This document shows positions 32,273 to 44,058 of a stretch of 64,000 nt of DNA, piece after piece. Below the pieces are notes generated by a model that did not search any database, was not told the DNA's origin, and saw nothing but the letters and a program-made list of their open reading frames with translations. Both the position numbers and the translations under genes were made by a program. Where the stretch lies: assembly GCA_035222895.1 (NCBI GenBank), contig JAVYIG010000088.1:562001-626000 (forward strand), given 5' to 3'. The stretch's first letter is position 1. Every line of letters begins with the position of its first letter. The stretch comes from Strongylocentrotus droebachiensis (taxonomy: Eukaryota; Echinodermata; Echinoidea; Camarodonta; Strongylocentrotidae).

Positions 32273-33090
32273 AGGGACTTTTAAATTGAGTGGACGAGAA
32301 CACGACGAACGCCGACTGATCATGCGTGTCAACGTACTCAACTGCTCATGTTGACTACAATTAGAAATCTTTTAGATTGCACTCGACGATATACATACAT
32401 GCAGATGACAAAGAAAGAGGACAAAATATACAGTTCCTCATGCTACCCTCAACAATAGGCCATTTTCGTAATGTAACCAAATTTAATGCATAAGTGTTTG
32501 TGAAGTGCCTCAATACAAATTATTTCATTCACTTGTTAGGATCAGAATGCAACTACATATATTAAGTGTTGCTAGGTAGGCCAAGCCATCATGTTTGTCC
32601 AACCTGGCAACAACTTATGTATGCAGTTCGGATTCTGTCTATTGAAATACTATGATGGCTTGGCCTACCTAGCAACACTTAATATATGTAGTTGCATTCT
32701 GATCCTAACAAGTGAATGAAATAATTTGTATTGAGGCACTACACAAAGACTTATGCATTAAATTTGGTTACATTACGAAAATGGCCTATTGCTGTGGTAA
32801 AACATCCCTCCACTGCTATTTGTAAAAATGTGTAGAACAGGTGAATATGCATGTGGCACCTTTTCTACACATCTTTACATAATAGCAGGGAAGGGATGTT
32901 CCTTTGTCTACCTGAGGAACTGTATATTTTATGCGCACGCGGCATATACTAGTACCGGTACTAGATTTAGGAAAATCAAGGTTGACGCATTCTCGATCGC
33001 CGACTGAGACGACGTGAAGCATGCGCAGTGCCTTAAAATGACGTCACACGTTGCAGTCAAAGCTGTCAACGTGCAAATCTAAAAGTCCCT
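32273..33090. mobile_element. TA-flanked MITE (GGGACTTTTA ends) with nested element
   Basis: Begins GGGACTTTTAAATTGAG and ends GCAAATCTAAAAGTCCC, each next to TA. The interior has no transposase and is interrupted by a foldback MITE at 32458-32786. Confidence 0.75.
32458..32786. mobile_element. Foldback MITE, copy 1
   Basis: Nearly complete palindrome: ggccattttcgtaatgtaac at the left and its complement at the right, arms of about 150 bp, loop about 30-70 bp, TA on both sides. A diverged copy lies at 56366-56665. Confidence 0.85.
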
Positions 33091-33292
33091 ATTGTCTTGA
33101 TTGCACGACGTACTATGCGGGAGTCGTTAATCAACTAAATGTATTCAAATTTATGGATGCTTCCTTCCCATTTTTTTGTGGTGTTAAAGCATTTCATTCA
33201 CCTGCTATTATCCTTTGTATTCCAATTGCCAGAAGGCAAATTGCATAAATAAGTTGGTGCTTTTCCGGGGTGAAGGCTTCACATAAATAGAC

Positions 33293-33601
33293 CAGTTCAC
33301 GGTTAGCACCTTACTGCAATGACCCCGAATATCCACAGATCTTCAAAACATGAAATGTCCCACTTTGTACATTTTGAAATAATCACTCCTACAGCGATGG
33401 AGGTGCTATATAAATAGCATTTGTTCCCCTTTTTCAAAGAATACTTCCACCTGTGTACCATGGAGAGCACTGAATGTGCATGAATGAATAATGTTACATA
33501 ACTTTCATGAGCACGTATCCAGTATTTCGTCTCCGTGTATTTCAAAATTTGTTCTGCAATGACCTTTTATCTGCTCATGCTCAGACTGCAACCGTGAACT
33601 G
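33293..33601. mobile_element. TIR element with CAGTTCACGGTT ends
   Basis: About 309 bp bounded by CAGTTCACGGTTAGCA and TGCAACCGTGAACTG. No ORF. Target duplication not clear. Confidence 0.65.
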
Positions 33602-33609
33602 GCTTATTA

Positions 33610-34570
33610 AATAGAATTTTCAACCGCTATATTTTATTATTTTTAAATAAATTAGTAACAATTGTTACCCTTTTATATAATATTTTCACCAAATGTAATT
33701 TTTACCTTCTCGGCTATGATTTTCCCTCATTGAAAAGTAAAAGTTTTGTTATTGAATTAAAAGTCTTTCCATCTAAAGCTTGGTGCATGATACGTGTACA
33801 ACTTCAACTGGTGAGTCACATTTTCAAGAAAAATGGCTGCGCCTATGTCAAGCTAAAAAGGCATTACATCATGACAAGAAATCTTCATTTGTATATATCT
33901 CTTGTACACGTTCGAAAAATGTATTGTACATCAACAAGCAGGTATTCATCTCGTTTACAGAATGTCTACACTTATTATTTGTGGTTTGTTCCCCTTTCAA
34001 ATGACTCGGTAACATGGTTGAAGGTTGATGAAAAAATTGCTTAATTTTTGTATAAAATGTTAATTACTATATTCCTTCTACTATACTAACCCTCTGACAT
34101 GCAAAAAATCCTGAACAAATTCTCAAACCACAAATATATCTATGGTTTCTTTGAAGGCGTCGATGTGAGGCACCCTCTAACAGTGATTTGCAGTAAATTC
34201 TCCCAACCATTTTTGAATTTTCCCAACCGTTTTCCATGAGAAAAATACATAAAACAGGCTATAAAAATCTGTCAACACTTAACTGTCTGGAATGGAATGT
34301 AGAGCCATTTTATTGCTTTGTGACAACTTACATTCACCTAAAATGTAATTAAATTGTCCTTGTCTTGATGCTGAACAGGCTTTGACAAGTAGCAGAATAG
34401 AAGTAGAATAATATAGTTGGGAGAATTAAGGAATCGATCAGATCAGTTTTTCCCAATTTGTACCATAAATAATGATCCGTTTTCACTCAAATTTTCAGAT
34501 TATCTTTAATTGTACATCTAGCATTGAAGTCACTACCTTAGCACCACTATCTCTCATCTGAACAATGTTT
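33610..34570. other. Non-coding, AT-rich
   Basis: I see no exon, repeat family or RNA here. The open frames at 33730-34044 have no recognisable motif. Confidence 0.5.
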
Positions 34571-34576
34571 TACAAA

Positions 34577-35126
34577 GTCCCTGTAAAGGTACTATGTCCC
34601 ATTTGCAGGCCGAATAATGAAAGGTTAAATTCCAATGGCATTTGAAAGACGAATACTAATTCAGAACTTCCCTCAAAACGAAAGGGCTTGAAAATGGCTG
34701 TTAGTAGGAAAATAACGACCATTACCAGTAGATGTTGGATCGACAGAAGCGATTGCAATCATCTTAGTAATAGTGTGATTTTCAGAGCCTTTTAATGAAT
34801 GTTCGTACGATTTGTGCTGCACAAAGATTCAATCAGTTTAATTTGGGCCATTACAAGTAGTGGGCTATTGATATAGACAAATGCTTATGTACCTGTTACA
34901 GCTCATTTATGTATGTCATTACCAAAGAAAAAAAGGTGTCAGTCTGTCACTCAATAGTGTCTGACAGTGAAGTCTAGACGGTAAACGGGTTTCCTTGCAA
35001 ACTTGGAATACTAGGACACTACTAATGTTTAAATTTCACAGATAGGACATACATGACATATTCATAATCCCTGCAAAGTTCTACAGAATTTGATGTCGGC
35101 TGCAAAAGGGACATAGTATTTCTCTA
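34577..35126. mobile_element. MITE family M1, copy 2 (complete)
   Basis: Begins aaaggtactatgtcccattt and ends with its near reverse complement (ctgcaaaagggacatagtat). These terminal inverted repeats of about 20 bp, with no ORF between them, define a non-autonomous DNA element of about 545 bp. Superfamily not clear. Confidence 0.8.
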
Positions 35127-35660
35127 GCATGTTCCTGGTATTTTTAAGTTAGATCATTGGTATGATGGCCGCATATTTGCTGGCATCAAGGACTCACATG
35201 GTGGTTTCATCAAGAAACTAATTACATGTGAGGCAGATATTGCCAAACTGTGATCGATAAATCTTATTCTACACTTGTGTTTCCTTATATTGCTCTGTCT
35301 TTTACGCACTTCTCTTTTCTCTCCATCTGATCCAACATTGTTCCGTACCGCATTTCTCATGGCAAATTATGGCTGGCAGTAAACATCTTCCAGTGTTCTA
35401 CTGCTTGTTTTCATTTATGTTTATCTTTTCCACTCTCTATCCCTCTTCCGCTGTTTTTCTTTCTCTTGCCAATTTTTCTCTCACCTTTTCCATGTTTTAT
35501 CCTGTTCTTCCTATGCCTATAATGCATATTTTTGAGTATACTCAACCGTTTTTGTTGTACATATTTATGTCCTTTTCTTTTGCACTTACATGTAGTAGGC
35601 TGCCTTTCTATGTCAATTACTGTCAATTATATTGCACTCTATTCATGTATGAATCTTTAA

Positions 35661-38600
35661 ATGATGACCACAAATGATGATAATATACGCAACTATTTTG
35701 AATCTAGCGCAGACTCGTTAGAGTATGATCTTGGTGAAGGCAATGACGCTGTCATGAGTCACTGTAGTTATTGTACAGAAAGCCAATTCTCTCAAAAGAT
35801 AGGTAATTCTGGTGATAACGAGCTTTCTTTTCTTCATTTTAATGTTCGTAGTATGCAAGCAAACTTTGGTAAATTAAATGTATTTTTGCGGAATATGTGC
35901 TACAGTTCTATGGTTATAGGAATCTCTGAAACTTGGTTATCTAGTGAAATTGAAGGAAATGTGTTTTCTCTTCCAGGAAGTAATATAATTATGAATAATC
36001 GACAAGATAGGAGGGGAGGAGGTGTCGCATTGTATGTCCTCATGCAGTTGAATTACCGAGTTTTAAATGAAGTTAATGTAATGGATGATTTAATGGAAAG
36101 TGTCTTTGTAGAATTGTTTTTTCCGGGCAGACAAAATGTTATAATTGGGGTCGTTTATAGACCACCACAAGGTAATGTGAATATGTTTATAAATGAAATG
36201 CAAACTGTGTTATCAAATTCAATATTTTTACATAAAACAGTCTTTGTCATGGGTGATTATAATGTTAATCTTCTTCAGCACGATGTGAATGCACACATTT
36301 GTGACTTCTTAAACATGTTTATATCTTTCTCTTTATTGCCCTTAATTACTAAACCTACCAGAGTTACAGACACTTCTTCTACTCTCATTGATAACATTTT
36401 TAGTAATGTACGACCTTTACCAGATGCGGGTATTATAATTTCAGATTTGTCTGACCACTTTCCAGTATATGCGAGGATGTCTTTTGGTAGGAATATCCGT
36501 AATATTTCTAGTAATAGATATGTTCGAAAAAGTAATCCTACCAGCATTGCTAGATTTAGAGATGAGTTATTAGCAAGTGATTGGAGAGAAGTATTACGTG
36601 ATTGTGATGTTGATAGCTCATATGATAAATTCTTAAATACATTCTTTTTGCTGTATGATAAAAATTTACCTTTACGTAAATGTAATAGTAGAAATCGTAG
36701 AACAACCCCTCGATTGCCATGGATTACTAATTCTATATTGAGGTCAATAAACAGGAAAAATAAGTTGTACTATAAGTATAAGATTAGTAAATCTCAGTCT
36801 TCTCATAGGAAATATACTATTTATCGGAATACTCTTACTTCAATCCTACGTGCTGCTAAGAAGCAGTATTACTGTGCTCAATTTCAGGCGACTCATAATG
36901 ATATAAAAGGGACATGGAAAGTGATTAGGAATGTTTTTAAGCCAAAGCAGAAAGCGTCTGATGTAAGTAAATTAAACATTGATGGGAATGTAGTTGATGA
37001 TCCAGAAGTTATTGTAGATAAATTCAATGAATATTTTTGTAATATTGGCCAGAATTTGTCGCGTGACATTCCAGAGTCTCAAAAAACATTTCAATCTTTT
37101 TTAGAAAACCCTAATCATAATAGTTTATTTTTATTGCCAACGACTGTAGAAGAATTATTTGATATTGTACATTCTTTAAAGAATAAGAAAAGTCCAGGTT
37201 GTGACTATACAGTGCGTCCCAGAAAAAACGAAACCGAGAAGTATCGATGTTCTATCATAACTTAATCATAACCATAATTAATGAATGATACATATTTGGA
37301 AAGCTTAGAGTCTCCTCTTTCAGTTGATGCTACTCACGTGATGCATATTTTACGCATGAGTGATTAAAAGCAATTTGAAGGAAGGAAACCAAAAAGACAT
37401 TTGGCGGGCGGTATCTGAATTTCGAAGAAAAATTCACATTTCTAGAAAGTTGAGTTTCTGCCCTTTCATATGACACCTCAATCAGGAAAAATGAGCCAGG
37501 AATGACAAAGTTCTGTTTGTTTAAAGTAGTGCTTGTATTTCCATAATTTTATTAAACGAATTCGTTTTCACTGGCTGCCTGCTGTATCAATAAACGAAAT
37601 TAACAAAAGACTTAACTCCGTTTCGTTGACAATCAGCCGTAGACGAGTGTCTTCATGCATGGCTGATTGTCAACGAAACGGAGTTAAGTCTTTTGTCAAA
37701 TCTGCTTTTTGCTACGGCAGGCACCCAGTGAAAACGAATTCGTTTGTTAAAATTATGAAAATGTAAGGGCTACTTTAAACAAACAGAACTTTGTCATTCC
37801 TCTCTCATTTTTCCTGATTGAGGTATCATATGAAAGAGCAGAAACTCAACTTTCTAGAAATGTGAATTTTTCTTCGAAATTCAGATACCGCCCGCCAAAT
37901 GTCTTTTTGGTTTCCTTCCTTCAAATTGCTTTTAATCACTCATGCGTGAAATATGCATCACGTGAGTAGCATCAACTGAAAGAGGAGACTCTAAGCTTTC
38001 CAAATATGTATCATTCATTAATTATGGTTGTGATTAAGTTATGATAAAACATCGATACTTCTCGGTTTCGTTTTTTCTGGGACGCACTGTATAACAAATG
38101 AGTTGATAAAAAATGTAATTATTGGTATTGTAGAACCCCTCGTACATATTTTTAATCTATCAATGACCACTGGTGTTGTACCCATGAAAATGAAGATTGC
38201 AAAGGTTGTACCCATTTTTAAAAAGGGTGATGCCCTTATCTTGAATAACTATCGTCCTATTTCTTTGTTGAATTCCTTTTCTAAAATTCTTGAGAAGCTA
38301 ATGTATACTCGGACGATAACATTTTTGATGAATGCTAACATTTTGTCAAATTTTCAGTTTGGTTTCCGTGAAAAACACACTACAACTCATGCTATTCTAC
38401 ATTTGGTGGATAAGATATCCAGTGCCCTAGAAGCACGCATGCATACAGTTGGTGTCTTCTTAGACTACTCTAAAGCGTTTGATACTGTAAATCATTATAT
38501 TTTAATAGATAAACTGTGTCATTATGGTGTAAGGGGAATAGCATTAGATTGGTTTAGAAGCTACTTAACAAATAGGAAACAGTTTGTTTCTTTAAATGGA

Positions 38601-39557
38601 ATTGATTCAGATATGCGGGACGTCACTTGTGGGGTCCCACAGGGATCCCTTCTAGGCCCGCTTTTGTTTATTGTGTATATTAACGATTTTCAAATTTCCG
38701 CAAAGATGTTATCATTCATTTTATTTGCAGATGACTCGAGTGTATTTTTCTCTCACAGAAATCCACAAACTCTTTTGCAGACTGTAAACTCCGAGTTGAC
38801 TAATGCGACTTTGTGGATTCAAGCAAACAAGTTGTCTTTAAATCTTAAAAAACTAACTATATGCTCTTTAGTAATTCCCTGAGTATATTGCCTGGCAATG
38901 TAATGTTTAATGGTGTTGAGATTGAAAGGGTATCTACATTTAAATTTCTTGGCTTGCATATTGATGAACATTTAAATTGGAAGTACCATATTAGTAAACT
39001 TTGTAAATTATTGTCAAGAAATACTGGTGTAATTTATAAATTGAAATCTGTGTTCCCACTGAATATTTTACATATGTTGTACGCAACTTTGATTTTGCCA
39101 TATTTGCACTATGGTGTGCTAGCTTGGGGCAACTCATTCAAATCTCAAATGGATAAATTACTACTGGTACAGAAAAGAGTAATACGAATTGTTTGTAATA
39201 CTCACCATCTTGCGCATACAGATGTTCTTTTTTTTTAATAGTGGTGTTTTGAAAGTTGAAGATATTTATCATGTACAACTAGGAGCTCTAATGTATGAAT
39301 TGAATGCAGGTCTACTGCCAGTAGCCTTGGCTGGAATATTTAAGAAAAATAACCAAGTTCATAGTTATTCCACACGACAGGCGCAAGCATATCACTTACC
39401 TCTTGTTAGAACGCAATTTGCCCTTACTACTTTGGGGTCCACTGGACCTAGGTTTTGGAATTCCCTTGAACCAAGAATAGCGCAATCGGTCAGTATTTAT
39501 GTATTTAAGCGCAAACTGAAGTTACTGTATTTGAGTCGATATCGTCTAGATTTATAG
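35661..39557 (+). pseudogene. LINE ORF2: APE endonuclease plus reverse transcriptase, interrupted
   Basis: Non-LTR retrotransposon polyprotein of the CR1/L2/Jockey group. The endonuclease part shows FNVRSMQ, ISETWL (catalytic Glu), RGGGVALYV, VVYRPPQ, GDYNVN and SDHFPV. The RT part shows NYRPISLLNS, FLDYSKAFDTVNH (catalytic Asp), GVPQGSLLGPLLF and FADDS. The C-terminal part ends TLGSTGPRFWNSLEP. It starts at ATG 35661. It is broken three times: an 880-bp element at 37210-38089 inserted after SPGCDY, a one-base loss in an A run near 38850, and a slip in a run of T near 39230. Apart from these the frames join cleanly, so the copy is fairly young. No ORF1 is seen upstream. Confidence 0.92.
37210..38089. 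mobile_element. Palindromic TA-inserted element, copy 1 (inside LINE)
   Basis: 880 bp, ends CAGTGCGTCCCAGAAAAAAC and the exact inverse, with TA on each side. The two halves are almost completely complementary (arms of about 430 bp, loop of about 20 bp near 37640-37662). No transposase. The TIR and TA target are those of Tc1/mariner-type elements. Confidence 0.9.
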
Positions 39558-40682
39558 TTGTGATCAATATTTAAGAAAAGTATTTGCTATATAGGTCAGC
39601 ATTATTCTACTCCCGTTTCTCACATCTATTCATCTGTCTGTCTTGTTTAGTTTTTGTCTGTGTTTCAGTCCTGTTGCTCGTAGTATATTCCTGTTCCTGT
39701 TGTTTATAGCCATTATTTAGTAGTCAGTAGATTTTATTGTACTTATTTATGTTTAATATTTTCTCAGTTGTTTAGTTAGTTTAGTTTTGTAAGCATTTAA
39801 ATGTACGAATTTTTTTATTTTTTATTTGACGAGTTTGTTCTTTTAGGACATACTCTTAAACTACTCATGAGGGACCTTAAATCCACAAGCCTTGCTTTCA
39901 ACCAAGGTCACCTCATCTTTCTATTGTAACGCCATATTCTGTTCACTCCTTTATATTCATGTCATATTTATAATGTGTGTTATGAAAGAAAGATAAATAA
40001 ACTTGAAACTTGAAACTTGAAACTTGAACGACATGGTCTGATTAGCCATGATGACATGCAAAAGGGATTATTTTGAAATTCTTTAAAATTAATATAGCCA
40101 TTGAAATAATTATGTTAATATTTCCTGATGTAAGAAGGAGGCTCTCTATGTTACGTTGAAAACAAAATCATTACCCAACATTTGACGATTCTGTAGATTT
40201 TAAGACTAAATAAAGGATAGGGGTTTACTTATGGACCCTGACTTTTTCAACACAAAAGAGAGAGACAGAGACAGACAAAGAGACGGAAGAGTGACTCTGC
40301 CTGGGAACCACACAAATCTATGCCCAACGGCGGTGTAAAAGAAGAAAGAAAAACGAATTTGAAAGGAATATTTTGAAAAGAAACGTACCTTGATTGATAC
40401 ATTTGTAATGATATTCACGCTGGTAGGTTTAAAAGAAATTATGATCCACTGATTGTCACCAAGGGTGATTGGAAGCTTATTATTCGCTATTCGTTCTTGC
40501 GAATCTCTTTATTATTGAACATCTCATGCATTCATTATGAACAGGTGTGAGTGTACAGATTTAGTGACTGCATGCACAACATCTAAATGGCAAGATAGAC
40601 ATAACATAGTTTTCATTTTAGATCATGGCTACGATCTCTCTGACGCTTAAGATTGAAATTAAAATGTATGTGCAACATTATA

Positions 40683-41562
40683 CAGTGCGTCCCAGAAAAA
40701 ACGAAACCGAGAAGTATCGATGTTCTATCATAACTTAATCACAACTATAATTAATGAATGATACATATTTGGAAAGCTTAGAGTCTCCTCTTTCATGTGA
40801 TGCTACTCAGATGATGCATATTTCACGCATGAGTGCTTAAAAGCAATTTGAAGGAAGGAAACCAAAAAGACATTTGGCGGGCGGTATTTGAATTCCGAAG
40901 AAAAATTCACATTTCTAGAAAGTTGAGTTTCTGCCCTTTCATATGACACCTCAATCAGGAAAAATGAGCGAGGAATGACAAAGTTCTGTTTGTTTGAAGT
41001 AGTGCTTGCATTTCCATAATTTTACTAAACGAATTCGTTTTCACTGGCTGCCTGGCGTATCAAAAAACGAAATTAACAAAAGACTTAACTCCGTTTCGTT
41101 GACAATCAGCCGTAGACGAGAGTCTTCATGCATGGCTGATTGTCAACGAAACGGAGTTAAGTCTTTTGTCAAATCTGCTTTTTGCTACGACAGGCACCCA
41201 GTGAAAACGAATTCGTTTGTTAAAATTATGAAAATGTAAGGGCTACTTTAAACAAACAGAACTTTGTCATTCCTCTCTCATTTTTCCTGATTGAGGTGTC
41301 ATATGAAAGGGCAGAAACTCAACTTTCTAGAAATGTGAATTTTTCTTCGGAATTCAAATACCGCCCGCCAAATGTCTTTTTGGTTTCCTTCCTTCAAATT
41401 GCTTTTAATCACTCATGCGTGAAATATGCATCATATGAGTAGCATCAACTGAAAGAGGAGACTCTAAGCTTTCCAAATATGTATCATTCATTAATTATGG
41501 TTGTGATTAAGTTATGATAAAACATCGATACTTCTCGGTTTCGTTTTTTCTGGGACGCACTG
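40683..41562. mobile_element. Palindromic TA-inserted element, copy 2
   Basis: Also 880 bp, with the same ends and TA flanks and high identity to the copy at 37210. Both copies keep a 77-codon open frame across the palindrome centre, which probably reflects sequence identity and not a protein. Confidence 0.9.
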
Positions 41563-42082
41563 TATAATTATAATATAATAAAATGATAAATATTCTTGCC
41601 CCTGATTATATAAAAATATTAATTTCTGACGGACCAACCTATTTGATTAATTATTATCCTATAAGATGTGCTGCAAACATTGAGCCCTCTTTATGTTGCA
41701 ATACATAAGGGAGTAACGTTTTCTTAGTATCAATCCGGCTACCTATCATGTCTTAACATACGCATCATTTGAATCTCAAGAGTTAGTTCTTTCACTGTTA
41801 CCCTCTGTGGTATATGGTTCCTTTTAATAAAGGTATATTCCTAACCGAATTGTATATTTTAGATATTATCATAAGTCTACTACAAGTTTCTAATCTTAAT
41901 CTATTTTTTTCTTGTTTTGTTACGTTACGAATTTTAATATTTGTTTTTTGTTGAATTTGGATCTTGTTCTACATTGCATTGTAAGTGGATTATGTAATAC
42001 AGGGCTTTCTTGCAAAGCAGTTTTATGCACGGAAGAGATCACTCTGTATACACATAACGAATAAACGAATGAACGAATGAAA
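41563..42082 (+). mobile_element. Probable LINE 3' tail
   Basis: T-rich sequence ending cataacgaataaacgaatgaacgaatgaaatg; a 3' (AATGAACG)n-type repeat tail suggests a 5'-truncated non-LTR element. No reverse transcriptase left. Confidence 0.45.
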
Positions 42083-42515
42083 TGACATATTTCTAGATGT
42101 AATATTATCCATCGTCAATATTCCGTGATAACTATTCCAATCTTAACTTGAAATTTAGTACCTATACATGACATTGCATTACAAATAAATATAAAAAGTG
42201 AATCCTACTTACTTCTGAAGCTGGGAATACACCTATCATACATCATCATGAAACGTTGGGCCCTATAAAGTTCATGCAAATTTTGCAAATTGCCCAACAT
42301 TGCCCTCACGACATGAGAAATCACGAATCATCACAAAGATCATCAACAACAACAACCGTGAATCTTCAATGAAACGGAAAGATCTTTTCTAGGTTTATTA
42401 AATGCAAGGTCCACTATACCCTACCGTGGATTTTGGGGAATCGTTTCGAACAAGATGATGTTCCAAACGTTATCAGGGCATAAATGCCTTGGCTTTCCCA
42501 GGTATAGACTTAAGA

Positions 42516-43190
42516 AACTATAAGACATGCTAACGTGGGTATAATCCACCTTCTCATCATTCTCACAATACAAATAACGTCTAGCGCTTAAAGACTTCGG
42601 TGGTAAGCGCTTTATAAGTAACGTTTTTATTATTATTATTATTTATTCAAATTGTTAATGATATCTACTAAGGATTGGGGTTTCTGCTATATATACATGG
42701 ATTGTATGTAACTCTAATCCGATGAACTTATATTGTGGCTACTGCTTGTATCAACAAAATGTAGAGGTAACGAGTCAAAAATGATAAATTATACTCACTG
42801 TTTGCGTAGATCCTGCTAAATGCGAAATGAATCGTGGAGTGAGGCGCCGAATCCTCTTCTCGTAAATATTTATCCAATTGTAGCCGAGCTTAAATGATCA
42901 CAAATAATCTTACACAGTTCAAATAAAAGTAACTGGCAACAAGTGACATGAGAGGTCTCTTCTAGTCCGTGTTATAAAGGCGTTTACGATTTCTCTTTGG
43001 CAAGATAAGAGCAGAGTTTGTATCTGTGTCATAAATCCAGTTTGACAGATGCCAAAACATGCAGTGTGTCGAGGAAAATGATCTAGAAATCAGTCTTATT
43101 CAAATTCCCTTAGCACAAATGTGCTTCGTTCCATCAGATTTTCATGTAAATGTGACTGATAACCCGTATCAAATGAAAAGCATAGGCTGG
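42516..43190. repeat. Dispersed repeat R1, copy 2
   Basis: Second copy, with an extra stretch at about 42578-42640 (ctagcgcttaaagacttcgg.. to a TTATTATTATT tail) that looks like a SINE 3' end inserted into it. Confidence 0.85.
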
Positions 43191-43299
43191 TGCACGTCAG
43201 TCGAGCCCTGTTGTCCAAAAACGAAACCAGAAGAACATACACATGACAACCTCTAACCAAACAAACAAAGGAATCCATATCTCTCGCTCCCCCAGCCAG

Positions 43300-43302
<3 letters not shown>

Positions 43303-43336
<34 letters not shown>
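43303..43336. repeat. (TG)n microsatellite
   Basis: Sixteen or so TG units followed by poly-T and poly-G. A less pure TG tract lies at 43927-43985. Confidence 0.9.
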
Positions 43337-43339
<3 letters not shown>

Positions 43340-43759
43340 TTTTTTGGGGGGAGGGGCTTCAATATATATCAAATGCCATCGCTTTTGAGCATTTGTCCCA
43401 CAATTCAGTAATCGAAATTTGGTACAGTAGCACATTTAGATGATACTAAATCTTCGATTGTAAATTAATGTATAAGGGTATATGTCAAGCTTTAGTTTCC
43501 CAGTCAGTATTTGATTATGTTTTTAATTTGAACCATCAATTTTCTTTTTATTATTATTGCTAAACATGTGTTTCCTAATCGTTATCTAAATCTTAGGAAA
43601 TGTATACTGAAATCAGGGAAATACAAATCAACGATAACTTCCCACAATGTCTGAGAAATCATTCTTGAAATTCAAATGAAGCAGAAAAAAAGAATAACAT
43701 ATCAAAGCGTCATGTAGGTCTGTGCGCGTGTGAGTACCGGTATGTGCGAGCCTGCGTGT

Positions 43760-43925
43760 GCGCAGGCGCGTACGCAGGATTTTTTTCGAAGGGGGGGTTT
43801 TAAAATGTGAAAATCGTACCGAAAATTTCACAACGACTCAGCCAGCCGCTTTTGTTGGCCTTACCTTTTTTTGGTAAGGCCAACAAAAAAAATCATTTGG
43901 TTGTCCAGGCGCGTAGCCACCCCCT
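43760..43925. mobile_element. hAT-like fragment with 16-bp hairpin
   Basis: Has ggcgcgtacgcaggattttt and ggcgcgtagccacccc ends in the same sense and, between them, an inverted pair tttgttggccttacc / ggtaaggccaacaaa around a T7 loop. Probably pieces of two elements. Confidence 0.45.
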
Positions 43926-44058
43926 GCGTGTGCGTGTGTGTGTGTGTGAGTGCGTGCGTGTGTGTGCCTGCGTATGTGTGTTTGTTAATCCTTTATTTAA
44001 TACCTTCCTACATCTCATACCCTTTTCCAGCTACGGTCGTATATCTATTGCAAATATC

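Larger units (their letters stand above)
35380..40028 (+). mobile_element. LINE insertion, 5'UTR-like start to 3' repeat tail
   Basis: A pyrimidine-rich leader (35400-35660) precedes ORF2. The 3' end after the stop at 39557 has about 430 bp of T-rich UTR, AATAAA, then four copies of CTTGAAA ending near 40028. Short 3' repeats instead of polyA are typical of CR1/L2-type elements. The 5' border is not certain. Confidence 0.75.

Noticed and set aside
35369..35677. 102-aa hydrophobic ORF before the LINE as ORF1
   Set aside because: It is translated pyrimidine-rich leader; no RRM, PHD or coiled coil as expected for a LINE ORF1.
37533..37766. 77-aa ORF conserved in both 880-bp elements
   Set aside because: It crosses the palindrome centre, so conservation follows from the repeat; no start context or domain.
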